From Polyangium sp. y55x31 (GTDB lineage Bacteria > Myxococcota_A > Polyangia > Polyangiales > Polyangiaceae): 64,000 bases of DNA. Location of the stretch: assembly GCF_029946505.1 (NCBI RefSeq), contig NZ_JARZHG010000007.1, positions 62,001-126,000 of the forward strand, in the 5' to 3' direction. The stretch's first letter is position 1. Every line of letters starts with the position of its first letter. The position numbers and the translations under genes were made by a program. The notes below the pieces were generated by a model that worked only from the letters and a program-made list of their open reading frames with translations, did no database searches and was not told the origin of the DNA. Below are positions 10,224 to 19,007 of this stretch, piece after piece.

Positions 10224-10725
10224 GCCTCTGCCCTCCGAGCCGCGGATCGGAACAGCCGAGCGGGCATGGCGTCAAGCCCGGTGAACGGGACGACGTCACA
10301 AAATCGACGCGGTTCCGGAGCGGGTTCGTCAATGTCGTCGAAAATGTCCGCGGCGAGCACCCGGACCGCCTCCGAGGGCGAGCCACGGCGCACCGCTGGC
10401 GCGGCGCGTCGCTCCGCCGGCGAGGCGCGTAGAAGACTTGGCCCTCGCCTCGCGGCGAAGGTAGCTCCCCCCGATCATGGTGAACCTCGTCCCCGCCCCG
10501 GTGAGCGACCGCGCGCCGAAGGGCCCCCTGCTCGAAGGCCGCGGCCGCCCGTTCCAGAAAGCAGCCGCCCCCGGTCTTTCCAGGTTCACCCGCGACGCGG
10601 CGCAATCCCGGAATCGAAGCCTCGATATCAGCTCTTTCCAGGTTCCGGGCGCGACGGTCATCCATCCTCTGCCCGCTCGCCTCGAATGGCGTGCCCGTTG
10701 CCCCAGCGCGACCGGCGAGGCGATG
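10224..10725. other. intergenic region between divergent genes
   Basis: About 500 bases between the VWA gene and a rightward membrane-protein gene. The end near 10223 must hold the VWA promoter and a GGAGGG ribosome site. A rightward frame is open from ATG 10477 into the downstream gene, with mostly G/C third positions in its first 40 codons, but its translation is low-complexity and has no ribosome site, so I treat it as non-coding leader. I see no RNA gene or clear promoter boxes. Confidence 0.5.
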
Positions 10726-11196
10726 ATGGGTACACAGAGCACGTCCACGCACGGGAGCGGACGCAGGAGCCTGGTGGGGAATACCCTCGTCACGGTGGGC
10801 GCGCTGTCGAGCGCGTTCGGGGCGGTCGGTTGGCTCTCCGCCCTGCGTTCCCCCTCGATCCTGACGATCGCGCTCGGGTTTGTCCTGTATGGCCTCCTGC
10901 CGCTCGTGGTGGGCGTCGCCTTCGTGTGGCGCGGCCTCGGCGTGATCGAGGAGGCCGAGTCCACGCGGCGCGCGGACGTGGTGAGCCGCGCGGCGCTGCT
11001 CGACGCCCTGCGCGGCGGCGCGACGGCCCGCGAGGTCGCCACGAGGCTTTGCATGCCGAGCACGCACGACGCCGAGCGCGCGCTCGACGGGCTCGTGCGG
11101 GACGACCTCGCGAAGCTCGACGTCACGGACGACGGCGAGCTCGTCTACCGGCGTGATCCGGAGACGCTCCTGCTCCGCGACCGCGACGTGAACTGA
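10726..11196 (+). CDS. small membrane protein with C-terminal winged-helix-like domain
   Basis: A 156-residue protein from the ATG preceded by GGCGAGG at 5 bases; an earlier in-frame ATG (10477) would add 83 low-complexity residues and lacks a ribosome site. Two membrane helices (about residues 15-35 and 44-66) are followed by a cytoplasmic segment of about 85 residues. Within it, ALLDALRGGATAREVATRL and the following helices look like a degenerate winged helix, ending in a Leu/Asp-rich tail. No family is recognised. The stop is 4 bases from that of an opposing membrane-protein gene. A membrane-tethered sensor or regulator is possible but unsupported. Confidence 0.6.
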   Translation: MGTQSTSTHGSGRRSLVGNTLVTVGALSSAFGAVGWLSALRSPSILTIALGFVLYGLLPLVVGVAFVWRGLGVIEEAESTRRADVVSRAALLDALRGGATAREVATRLCMPSTHDAERALDGLVRDDLAKLDVTDDGELVYRRDPETLLLRDRDVN

Positions 11197-11200
11197 CCCT

Positions 11201-12469
11201 TCAATCGAGGACGCGCCGCAGCGTGCGCTCGCCGAGCTCGCCCTCGGCCGCTTCTTCGAACGCGCGCTTCATCGTCTCGTCCGCGCACGCATCCGCGGCC
11301 ACGCGAATGCGTACACGCGCGTCGGGGTGCTGCGCGATCCGGAGCGCCATGGCCGCCCCGAGCCGCTGCCCCGGCGGCAGGTCGGGATCGTCGACCACGG
11401 AGAAGAGCTCCTCGTACGTCACGGCGGATTTTCGGTATCCCGCGTCGAGCAGGAGGGCCTGGAGTTTGTCCTTCCATTCCGTGAACGACTTGCCCGCGGG
11501 ATCGAGCTCCGCCCCCACGGGCGGGCCGCCCGCGCCGTTCGACCCGAGCGCAATCGCGAGGCGCAACCGGCCGGCCACCGCCATGATGAAGCTCGGGTCG
11601 CCCGTCGCGGCCGCGATCCGTCGGCTCGACTTGCCGGCCTCGCCCACTTCGAGGAACAGCTCGCGTTGCTTCTCCTCGATCGTGCGGATGTGTGAATGCG
11701 GGATCCATCGATCGCCGAAGCCGCCGCGGATGCGCAGCCCGTCATTGCCGACGATGATCTCGCGCGGCCGCGTGAGCCGCACGATGAAGGACATCGTGAG
11801 AATCACGGCCCAGGCGAAGGCGGCCGCGGGCCAACGGGCGGCGGGATATTCGGTGACGAAATACCCGAGCGGGATCAAAAAGAGGATGCAGACGATCGGC
11901 AGGCTCGCGCAACCCGTGACGAGCGGCCGGTATACCGAGCCGCTCAGGACGGCCACGCGCCGCCGCGCCGCGTCGACGCCGAGCCGGTCGAGCAGCCGAT
12001 GCGCCGCAATGCCCTCGGGGACCTCGGCCGTGAGCACCGCGCCGTTGCGGAGATGAAGCTCGACCCGCGGGTGTTTTCCATCGAGGCGCGTGCCCGGGAG
12101 CACGAGCCCGCCCTCGATCGCCGCGCGCGCGAAATGGTGCTCCTTTCCTCCCTGCACGACCACGAGGCCCTGATCATCGGCCCGGAGCACACCCGAGCCA
12201 CGCAGCGGCAGCGATAACGACGTGAGGACGGCGCCGGCGAGCGACACGAAGGGCGCGACGACGAATCCGAGGAGGCCGAGGAAGACGTGGATGACCGCGA
12301 AGGTCATCCACGTGTCGAATGTCTCGGGCCCCGCGATCGCCAGGTCCGTCACGATGAGCGCGGGCAACCCGATGAAGGCGCCGAATCCCGCGCGCATGAG
12401 CCACCCGCCGAGCCGGGGGCGGCGGTGCTCGATGGACGGGCTCGCGAGGACGAGGGGCTCTGCGCTCAT
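11201..12469 (-). CDS. membrane protein of unknown function with two PH-like segments
   Basis: A 422-residue protein starting at MSAEPLVLAS; longer in-frame extensions upstream overlap the divergent phosphatase gene and are Arg-rich mirror sequence. Two pairs of membrane helices (roughly residues 25-90 and 185-245) are each followed by a beta-rich soluble segment (ADDQGLVVVQGGKEHHF and GNDGLRIRGGFGDRW) reminiscent of bacterial PH domains. The C-terminal 120 residues are helical and may contain HEAT-like pairs. The family is unknown to me. No Shine-Dalgarno is visible, so the start is provisional. Confidence 0.65.
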   Translation of the reverse strand: MSAEPLVLASPSIEHRRPRLGGWLMRAGFGAFIGLPALIVTDLAIAGPETFDTWMTFAVIHVFLGLLGFVVAPFVSLAGAVLTSLSLPLRGSGVLRADDQGLVVVQGGKEHHFARAAIEGGLVLPGTRLDGKHPRVELHLRNGAVLTAEVPEGIAAHRLLDRLGVDAARRRVAVLSGSVYRPLVTGCASLPIVCILFLIPLGYFVTEYPAARWPAAAFAWAVILTMSFIVRLTRPREIIVGNDGLRIRGGFGDRWIPHSHIRTIEEKQRELFLEVGEAGKSSRRIAAATGDPSFIMAVAGRLRLAIALGSNGAGGPPVGAELDPAGKSFTEWKDKLQALLLDAGYRKSAVTYEELFSVVDDPDLPPGQRLGAAMALRIAQHPDARVRIRVAADACADETMKRAFEEAAEGELGERTLRRVLD

Positions 12470-12531
12470 GGGGGACGAGGGGCGGAGCCTATCATAACGA
12501 CATCCGCGGACGAATTGTGTACATTGCCGCC

Positions 12532-13704
12532 ATGGCCGACTTCGGACGCTCTCGTTCGCGGACGCGGCGCCTCTTCGCCTCGTCCCTCGTCTTGTGCTGC
12601 TTCGGGCCGCTCGGCATCGCGAGTTGCAGCTCGGGGGACGCGGTGAACACGTCCACGACCACGGGCGGCACCGCGACGACCGGCGCAGGCGCGTCGGGCG
12701 CCGGGGGCGCGGGAAACGGCGGCGCAGGGAGCGGCGGCGCAGGGGCCACGGGCGGGACGGGTGGTGCAGGCGGGACGGGCGGGACGGGCGGATCGTCGAC
12801 GTCGAGCACGGGCAATGGTGGCTCGGGCGGAGGGCCGGCGGCGAAGGTGGTCCGCCTGCTCGCGATCGGCGACACGGGCGAGGGCAACGAGGCGCAGCAC
12901 GCCGTGGCCGATCGAATGAGCGAGAAATGCGAGAAGGTGGGCGGCTGCGACGCCGTGCTCGTGAACGGCGACAACTTCTACGACAACGGCGTGGAGAGCG
13001 TGAACGACCCGCAATGGGCCGCGAAATTCGAGGAGCCGTACGACCGGCCGCACCTCGACGGCGTGCCGTTTTACGTGGTGCTCGGCAATCATGATCACGG
13101 CCCCACGTCGAGCGGGAACAAACAAGCGCAGATCGACTACTCGTCCTTGCCGCTCGGGAGCGGCCCCGGGATGCGGCCGAGCGACAAATGGCACATGCCG
13201 GCGGCGTGGTACGACGTGACGATCGGCCACGTGCACCTCTTCGCGCTCGACACGGTCGATTTCTTGAACGGGACACAGAAAGATCAGATGAGCGCGAAGG
13301 TGAAGAATTCGAAGGCGACGTGGAAGATCGTCTTCGGCCACCACCCGCGGTTCACGTCGGGCGAGCATTTCTGGGACAACAACTTGCTCGGCATCGCGGG
13401 CATGTTCGCGTTCCAGAAGGCGATCTATTGCGGCGCGGACATGTTCATGACCGGGCACGACCACAACCTGGAGTTCATCGACAGGGGGCGTGACGGTGAT
13501 TGCCCCGGCACGTATTTCGTGGTGAGCGGCGCGGGCGCGAAGACGCGCGACACGTTCGAGTTCGTCCCGAAGGACGAGAGACAGCTCTACTTCGCGGACG
13601 GCTTCGAAGGGTTCGCATACCTCGAGTTCGACGGGCCGAAGCTCTCGTTCGAGTTCATCGACAAGAACGGCGCCGTGGTCTTCTCGAAGACGATGACGAA
13701 ATGA
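12532..13704 (+). CDS. purple-acid-phosphatase-like metallophosphoesterase lipoprotein
   Basis: A 390-residue protein from ATG 12532; a GTG five codons earlier is possible. It has an Arg-rich signal peptide with lipobox (GIASC), a Gly/Ala/Thr linker of about 65 residues, then a metallophosphoesterase domain. All five metal-site blocks are visible in order: AIGDTG, GDNFYDNG, GNHDHG, GHHP and TGHDHN. Their spacing matches tartrate-resistant (type 5) acid phosphatases, with a two-metal centre that hydrolyses phosphomonoesters. The lipid anchor and linker place it on the surface, where phosphate scavenging is a reasonable inference. Its stop overlaps the start of a parvulin gene (ATGA), so both are translated together. 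Confidence 0.88.
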   Translation: MADFGRSRSRTRRLFASSLVLCCFGPLGIASCSSGDAVNTSTTTGGTATTGAGASGAGGAGNGGAGSGGAGATGGTGGAGGTGGTGGSSTSSTGNGGSGGGPAAKVVRLLAIGDTGEGNEAQHAVADRMSEKCEKVGGCDAVLVNGDNFYDNGVESVNDPQWAAKFEEPYDRPHLDGVPFYVVLGNHDHGPTSSGNKQAQIDYSSLPLGSGPGMRPSDKWHMPAAWYDVTIGHVHLFALDTVDFLNGTQKDQMSAKVKNSKATWKIVFGHHPRFTSGEHFWDNNLLGIAGMFAFQKAIYCGADMFMTGHDHNLEFIDRGRDGDCPGTYFVVSGAGAKTRDTFEFVPKDERQLYFADGFEGFAYLEFDGPKLSFEFIDKNGAVVFSKTMTK

Positions 13705-14222
13705 GGATCCCCATGCTCTCCCCGCGATCTTTGCTCCTGCTCGTTCCCGCGCTGCTTTTCGCCTGCCAAGAATCGCCGCCGGCGCCCGCGCCCGCCACGT
13801 CCGCGGCCCCCGCGTCCGCGCCCACGCCCACGCCCACGCCGACGGCCGCGCCCGCGCCCACGCCCGAGAAAACGGCGGCCGCGCCGGAAAAACCGCCGGA
13901 GTGGATCACGGCGCAGCACGTGCTCGTCGCGTACAAGGGCGCGAAGAACGCACCGAAGACGGTGACGCGTTCGAAGGCAGACGCGAAAAAGAGGGCGGAG
14001 GAGGTCGCCGCCAAGGCCAAGGCCGGCGAGGATTTCACGGCGCTCGTGAAGGAGTATTCGGACGACGCGGCGACCGTGGAGAGGCTCGGGAGCCTCGGGA
14101 AGTTCAAGGCCGATGGAATGGTAAAACCCTTCAGCGACGCGGCATTCGCGCTGAAGGTGGACGAGACGAGCGGCGTGGTGGAGACGCCGTTCGGGTTTCA
14201 CGTGATCAAACGCAATCAGTGA
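13701..14222 (+). CDS. parvulin-type peptidyl-prolyl isomerase lipoprotein
   Basis: A 173-residue protein with a signal peptide and lipobox (LLFAC), a Pro/Ala/Thr linker of about 40 residues, and one parvulin (PpiC/rotamase) domain. Family landmarks are AQHVLVAYKG at the domain start, LVKEYSDDA, LGSLGKF and the final PFGFHVIKRN. Parvulins isomerise Xaa-Pro bonds during folding; the anchor suggests folding of exported proteins at the membrane. It begins inside the stop codon of the phosphatase gene (ATGA). An internal ATG at 13713 is an alternative start that keeps the signal peptide. A palindromic hairpin follows directly. Confidence 0.85.
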   Translation: MRIPMLSPRSLLLLVPALLFACQESPPAPAPATSAAPASAPTPTPTPTAAPAPTPEKTAAAPEKPPEWITAQHVLVAYKGAKNAPKTVTRSKADAKKRAEEVAAKAKAGEDFTALVKEYSDDAATVERLGSLGKFKADGMVKPFSDAAFALKVDETSGVVETPFGFHVIKRNQ

Positions 14223-14225
14223 AAT

Positions 14226-14243
14226 CCGAGCGGCGCCGCTCGG
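14226..14243. terminator. palindromic hairpin between convergent genes
   Basis: An 18-base perfect palindrome (CCGAGCGGCGCCGCTCGG) fills the 22-base gap between the parvulin gene and the opposing nadE. There is only AAAT on one side and a short GGTT on the other, so as an intrinsic terminator it is weak; its place favours a two-way transcription barrier. Confidence 0.6.
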
Positions 14244-14244
14244 T

Positions 14245-16164
14245 TCACTCGCCCTTCCACTCCGTCCGCTGCACGACGGGCAATTGCAGCGCGCGCTCGC
14301 GGTCGAGGTCGAGCGAGCCGAGGTGAATCGCCAGCGGCGATTGCACCCACTTGAAGATCGATTGCGTGAACAGGCGCGCGAACTTCTCCGCCCAAGCCGT
14401 GAGCGTCGCCGGATCCCGATCCGGGAACACGCTCGTCAAGGCGAGCGCCACCTCGTTCGGCGCGAGTTTTTCCGCGCCGTAGAGGTAGAGACAAGCGTCG
14501 AGCACCTCGAACGGCATGAGCTCGGCCTCGCCCGACTGGTTCGCCGCGAGCTCGGGGCCCGCCGTGGTCTCCAGCGTCGCGCGAATGCCGGGATAACCGA
14601 ACCGCTTCTCCAGCCGTTCGAGCATCGCGATGACCACGGTCTTCGGCAGGTTCGCGATCACGCTGAACGCGCCCTCCAGATCACCGCCGACGGTCGTGTA
14701 CCCGAGCGCCTTCTCGCTCATGTTGCCCGTCTGCAGGAAGAGCGCGCCGCTCGTATTCGACCAGTTCCACATGCGCTGGCCACGAATCCGCGCCTGCACG
14801 TTCTGCTTCGTGAGCTCGGTCGGCTCGGGTCCGCCCGGTCCGAGCAAGGTGCGCGTCGCTTCGAGCTCGCGCACGAACGCATCCTCGATCGGCACGACCA
14901 TGAACGAGACGCCGAGGTCGGCGCAGATCCGCGCGGCGGCGTTCTGCGTGGCGTCGCTCGAATACCGCGACGGCATGTAAAACGCGCTGATCATCCTCCC
15001 CGCCGCCTCGCGCCGCGCCGCGCCCTCGAGCTCGGGGTGGAGCAATTCGGCGGCGCGATGCGCGATGAGCAACGTGAGCAGCGAGTCGCGCCCGCCCGAG
15101 AGCGCGAGGCCGATGCGGCGGAACGCGCCGATCTTGCGATAATAGTCGGCGACGCCGAGCGCGAGCGCGTCGTGAAAATCGTCGAGCAGCTCGTCGCGCG
15201 GCGTCTTCGCCGGCAGGCTCGCCGAGGGCAAGAAGAACGAGGTCCCGGGCGGAGGCGCGGGATACCGCAGCTTCGAGCGATCGGCCGTTTTCTCGTGCAT
15301 CACCTGCACGGGCACGGGCTTCTGCTCGCGCCGGAAGGTTTCGAGATCGCTCCGCCAGGTGCTCGCCTCGCGCCGGCTCCGGACCGTGCGATCGAGGTCG
15401 ACGACCGTCGCCGCATATCCCTCGCGGAACCGCGCCGCCTCCAGCATCGGCCGGCCGTTTTGATTGACGAACCCGCCGCCGTCGAAGACGAGCCCGTCGT
15501 TGCCGCCGACGAGGTTCGCGTACGCGATCGTGCACTGGTTGTCCGCGGCCCGCGTGGCGATCATCTCGCGCCGCGTGCCCACGATGCCCGCGCGGAACGG
15601 CGAGGCCGAGAGGTTGCAGACGATCTCGGCGTCCGAGTAACAACGCCGCCGCATCGGTCCGTCGGGCGACCAGATGTCCTCGCAGACCTCGATCGCGACG
15701 ATGCCGAAATCGAACTGGAAGATCCGATCGCCGCAGAACACGCCGCGCGCCTCGCGGTCCATGCGCGGCATGCCGCGGGAGAACACGCGCGACTCGTAGA
15801 AGACGTTGTACGTCGGGAGTTTTTCCTTGGGCACGAACGCGAGGATCTCGCCGCCGTGCACGAGCGCGCCGACGTTGAAGAGGTCGCCTTCGACGCCGAC
15901 GGTCAGGCCGAGGACGAACACCGTGCGTAGGCGCGCGGTCTCCGCGGCGAAGCGCTCGAGCTCGCGCCGCTGGCTGTCCACGAACGCCTGCCACTGCACG
16001 AGGTCCTCCGCCGCGTACCCACCGACGACCTGCTCCGGGAACACCGCGAGCGTGACGTCGTCCTCGGCCATCGCCGTCGCGAGGCGGATGCACCGATCCA
16101 CGTTCGAGCGGACGGCGCCGACCGTCGCGTTCACGCTGGCAACCCCGATCTTCACGAGCCTCAT
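14245..16164 (-). CDS. nadE: glutamine-dependent NAD+ synthetase
   Basis: A 639-residue two-domain enzyme that makes NAD+ from nicotinate adenine dinucleotide and ATP, with ammonia from glutamine. The N-terminal nitrilase-type glutaminase has the Glu-Lys-Cys triad: Glu44 (FPEQ), Lys113 (PKEKLPTY) and Cys161 (EVCEDIW). The C-terminal synthetase has the PP-loop SGGRDS near residue 355, where SGGxDS is the family motif, and QNVQARIRG and TVGGDLEGAF landmarks. The length fits the long bacterial form. The start is a plain ATG with no competing start nearby. It is a single gene facing the parvulin gene. Confidence 0.95.
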   Translation of the reverse strand: MRLVKIGVASVNATVGAVRSNVDRCIRLATAMAEDDVTLAVFPEQVVGGYAAEDLVQWQAFVDSQRRELERFAAETARLRTVFVLGLTVGVEGDLFNVGALVHGGEILAFVPKEKLPTYNVFYESRVFSRGMPRMDREARGVFCGDRIFQFDFGIVAIEVCEDIWSPDGPMRRRCYSDAEIVCNLSASPFRAGIVGTRREMIATRAADNQCTIAYANLVGGNDGLVFDGGGFVNQNGRPMLEAARFREGYAATVVDLDRTVRSRREASTWRSDLETFRREQKPVPVQVMHEKTADRSKLRYPAPPPGTSFFLPSASLPAKTPRDELLDDFHDALALGVADYYRKIGAFRRIGLALSGGRDSLLTLLIAHRAAELLHPELEGAARREAAGRMISAFYMPSRYSSDATQNAAARICADLGVSFMVVPIEDAFVRELEATRTLLGPGGPEPTELTKQNVQARIRGQRMWNWSNTSGALFLQTGNMSEKALGYTTVGGDLEGAFSVIANLPKTVVIAMLERLEKRFGYPGIRATLETTAGPELAANQSGEAELMPFEVLDACLYLYGAEKLAPNEVALALTSVFPDRDPATLTAWAEKFARLFTQSIFKWVQSPLAIHLGSLDLDRERALQLPVVQRTEWKGE

Positions 16165-16202
16165 GGGGGCCGAGCGTAGCAGTGGGACGACGCGAAGGTC
16201 AG

Positions 16203-17153
16203 CTAGCGCGGCATGAAGGTATCGGCGAGCGTGAGCAGCCGATCGATCTCGGACTGCGTGAGGTGAAGATCGCTCTTCACCTGCGCGCCCTCGGCGCGGA
16301 ACACGACGGGCGCGAAGAGACGAACCTTCACGATCCCGAGATTCAACGAGGTCGCCCGGTCGACCGAGGCCGTGAGCGCCGCCGCGTCCGCGCTCGCCTG
16401 CACCGGGTCGGTGCTTTCACCCGTGCTCGACACGTCGACGCCGCCGTCGGCGGCGAGGCGCAAGCGCGCGACGGCCGAGCGAATCGTCGGCGGAACACGC
16501 GGCGCGTGCGAGCCCGCGAGGCTCTGCGAAGGCTCGATGGCGGTCGCGACGACGGCCTCGGGGCCTTCGGGGTCCGGAAACCCTCCCGTGCCTTCGAAGC
16601 GCGCCGCCTGCGGCGCGAGCGATTCCGGCAAGACCGCGAGGAAGCCGTCCTCGACGAGGGCGACGACGCGGGTTTGTCCACGCACCGTGACGCGCGCCGA
16701 GGGCACGCTCGCCGTCGTGATCCACTCGCCGCGCGGCTCGCTGCGGGCGACCATCGTATTCAGGCCCTGGCGCGCGCGCTGCTCGTCGAGCTTGTGCTGC
16801 ACGATCGCCACGGCGAGGTCGCTCTGCGTGACGCCGGTCGAGGCGACGTAGGCCGCGACGACGTCGCTCGTCGCGTCGATGCCCGTGCCTTCGAGCATGC
16901 TCCGGAGCGGGTTCATCGCGCGCACGCGGAGCTCGAGCGGATGGCCTTTCAGCCGCTCGGGCCAGACCATCATGCCGACGCGCCCGTTCACGATCGAACG
17001 CGCGATCTCGGCGGCGTTCTTCGGTCGGGGCGGGGGGGGCGTGGCTGCTTCGGGGGCCTGCTCTTGCGACGCGCAGCCGAGGAGCCCAAATGACGCAAAG
17101 GGCGACGCGGCGAGCGAGAGCAGCAGAACAAGCGAGCGAAAGCGCCTCGTCAC
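16203..17153 (-). CDS. hypothetical lipoprotein
   Basis: A protein of about 316 residues with an Arg-rich N-terminus, a hydrophobic core and a lipobox (GLLGCASQ), so a lipoprotein. A Pro-rich linker follows (TPPPPRPKN), then a mixed alpha/beta body with no motif known to me and no further cysteines. The start is GTG (or TTG one codon earlier); no Shine-Dalgarno is visible. It is divergent from the phosphofructokinase gene and follows nadE on the opposite side with a 38-base gap, so it may precede nadE on one transcript. Function is unknown. Confidence 0.7.
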   Translation of the reverse strand: MTRRFRSLVLLLSLAASPFASFGLLGCASQEQAPEAATPPPPRPKNAAEIARSIVNGRVGMMVWPERLKGHPLELRVRAMNPLRSMLEGTGIDATSDVVAAYVASTGVTQSDLAVAIVQHKLDEQRARQGLNTMVARSEPRGEWITTASVPSARVTVRGQTRVVALVEDGFLAVLPESLAPQAARFEGTGGFPDPEGPEAVVATAIEPSQSLAGSHAPRVPPTIRSAVARLRLAADGGVDVSSTGESTDPVQASADAAALTASVDRATSLNLGIVKVRLFAPVVFRAEGAQVKSDLHLTQSEIDRLLTLADTFMPR

Positions 17154-17200
17154 CAAACCAGGTTAGCGCCAGCCCGAAGGGGATGCTAGGGGCCGAAGTC

Positions 17201-18523
17201 ATGAGCCACGGTCCGAAAAAGGTGGGAATCCTCGTCGGCGGCGGGCCCGCGCCGGGCATCAACGCGGTCATCGGCGCGGCCACGATCCGCGCGGTCCTCT
17301 CCGGCTACGACGTGGTCGGGATCCAGGACGGATTCCAGTGGCTCATGAAGGGCGACCTCGAGCACGCCCGGCCGCTTTCCATCGACGACGTGAGCCGCAT
17401 CCATTTCCGCGGCGGCTCGTACCTCGGGATCTCGCGCGCGAACCCCACGAAGTCGCAGGACCTGCTCGAAGAGACCGTGCTCTCGCTGCTCCGGCTCGAA
17501 GTGGACAAGCTCATCACGATCGGCGGCGATGACACGGCGTTCTCGGCGTCGCAGGTCGCGCTTCAATCGAAGGGCCGCCTGCGCGTGGTGCACGTGCCGA
17601 AGACGATCGACAACGACCTCGATCTGCCGGGGCAGGCCGATACGTTCGGCTTCCAGACGGCGCGGCACATCGGCGTCGAGCTCGTCGAGAACCTGATGGT
17701 CGACGCGAAGACCACGCACCGCTGGTACTTCGTGGTCGCGATGGGCCGCAAGGCCGGGCACCTCGCGCTCGGGATCGGCAAGGCCGCGGGCGCGACGCTC
17801 ACGCTGATCCCCGAGGAGTTCCCGCGCGAGGGGCACGTGCCGCTCCGGACCGTGGTGGATCTGCTGGCAGCCGCAATCGTGAAACGCCTCGCGGCGGGGC
17901 GCGCCGACGGCGTGGCCATGATCGCCGAGGGGCTCGTCGAGCGCATGGAGGAGCACGACCTCGAAGGCCTCGCGGGCGTGGAGCGCGACGCGCACGGGCA
18001 CGTGCGGATCGCCGAGATCGCGTTCGCCGACATCCTCAAGGCCGAGGTGCAGAAGCGGCTGAAGCAGTTTGGGGTCAAAGCGACGATCATCCCGAAGAAC
18101 ATCGGCTACGAGCTGCGCTGCGCCGATCCGATCCCGTACGACATGGAGTACGCGCGCGACCTCGGGTATTGCGCGGCGAAGTACCTCGCAGAGGGCGGGA
18201 CGGGCGCGCTCGTGGCGATGGTGCAGGGCTCGTTCAAGGCCGTGCCGTTCGACACGATCATGGACCCGAAGACGGGCCGCATGCGGGTACGGATGGTGGA
18301 CATCGCGAGCGACCGCTACATGATCGCGCGACGGTACATGCTGCGGCTGCGCAAGGACGACTTCGACGATTCGAGCCAGCTCGCGCGGTTCGCGAGCGTG
18401 CTCGACATCTCGATCGAGGATTTCCAGAAGGAGTTCGGCTATCTCGTGGAGCACGAGCCGATCCCCCGCACGTTCTACCCGGACGAACGGCCGAAGCCCT
18501 CGATCGCGCCGCCGGGCAAGTGA
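17201..18523 (+). CDS. 6-phosphofructokinase, pyrophosphate-dependent type by signature
   Basis: A 440-residue PfkA-family enzyme of glycolysis (fructose-6-phosphate to fructose-1,6-bisphosphate). The phosphoryl-donor loop reads GGGPAPGIN. Two positions decide the donor in this family: the second Asp in GGDDT (residues 108-112) and the Lys in PKTIDND (133-139). ATP enzymes have Gly at both, whereas pyrophosphate enzymes have Asp and Lys, as here. PKTIDND also supplies the catalytic Asp, and MGRKAGHLAL binds sugar phosphate. The ATG at 17201 follows GGGG at 8 bases; an ATG at 17183 is the alternative. It runs into a GNAT gene 11 bases later. Pyrophosphate use is an inference from those residues. 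Confidence 0.93.
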   Translation: MSHGPKKVGILVGGGPAPGINAVIGAATIRAVLSGYDVVGIQDGFQWLMKGDLEHARPLSIDDVSRIHFRGGSYLGISRANPTKSQDLLEETVLSLLRLEVDKLITIGGDDTAFSASQVALQSKGRLRVVHVPKTIDNDLDLPGQADTFGFQTARHIGVELVENLMVDAKTTHRWYFVVAMGRKAGHLALGIGKAAGATLTLIPEEFPREGHVPLRTVVDLLAAAIVKRLAAGRADGVAMIAEGLVERMEEHDLEGLAGVERDAHGHVRIAEIAFADILKAEVQKRLKQFGVKATIIPKNIGYELRCADPIPYDMEYARDLGYCAAKYLAEGGTGALVAMVQGSFKAVPFDTIMDPKTGRMRVRMVDIASDRYMIARRYMLRLRKDDFDDSSQLARFASVLDISIEDFQKEFGYLVEHEPIPRTFYPDERPKPSIAPPGK

Positions 18524-18534
18524 GGCAAGAACCG

Positions 18535-18999
18535 ATGGAGCCCGTTTCGATTCGCCTCGCGCATGCGGGGGACGTGGAGACGCTCGCGCAAAACCACCGC
18601 GCGATGGCGCTCGAGACCGAAGGAAAAACCCTCGATCCGGAGACGACGATCCGGGGCACGCGCGCGGTGATCGAGGACCCGGCGAAGGGGTTTTACCTCG
18701 TGGCCGAGCGCGGCGGCGCAGCCGTGGGGCAGCTCCTCGTGACGTTCGAGTGGAGCGACTGGCGGAACGGGACGTTCTGGTGGATCCAGTCGGTCTACGT
18801 CGCCGAGGGCGCGCGGCGCACGGGCGTTTATCGCGCGCTGCACGATCACGTACTCGCGAAGGCGCGGGCCGACGAGAACGTTTGCGGCGTGCGGCTTTAC
18901 GTGGACAAGGAGAACCACCACGCGCAGGCGACGTACGCGGCGATGGGGATGCGCCCGGCGCATTACGACTTCTTCGAGATCGATTTCGTGCTCGGCTGA
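18535..18999 (+). CDS. GNAT-family N-acetyltransferase
   Basis: A 154-residue single-domain acetyltransferase. The core is recognisable: VAERGGAAVGQLLVTFEW (strand pair), WWIQSVYVAEGARRTGVYRAL (strand 4 and the acetyl-CoA-binding turn, a variant of the R/QxxGxG/A motif), and AQATYAAMGM near the end. It belongs to the small soluble GNATs whose acceptor cannot be told from sequence. It starts 11 bases after the phosphofructokinase stop and is probably on the same transcript, though no metabolic link is evident. The stop is 8 bases from that of the opposing DUF4139 gene. Confidence 0.88.
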   Translation: MEPVSIRLAHAGDVETLAQNHRAMALETEGKTLDPETTIRGTRAVIEDPAKGFYLVAERGGAAVGQLLVTFEWSDWRNGTFWWIQSVYVAEGARRTGVYRALHDHVLAKARADENVCGVRLYVDKENHHAQATYAAMGMRPAHYDFFEIDFVLG

Positions 19000-19007
19000 G
19001 ATCGACG

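Noticed and set aside
10477-10725. An N-terminal extension (or separate small gene) before the winged-helix-like membrane protein
   Set aside because: No ribosome site, low-complexity translation and loss of codon bias in its second half; a better start with GGCGAGG is at 10726. Not fully excluded.
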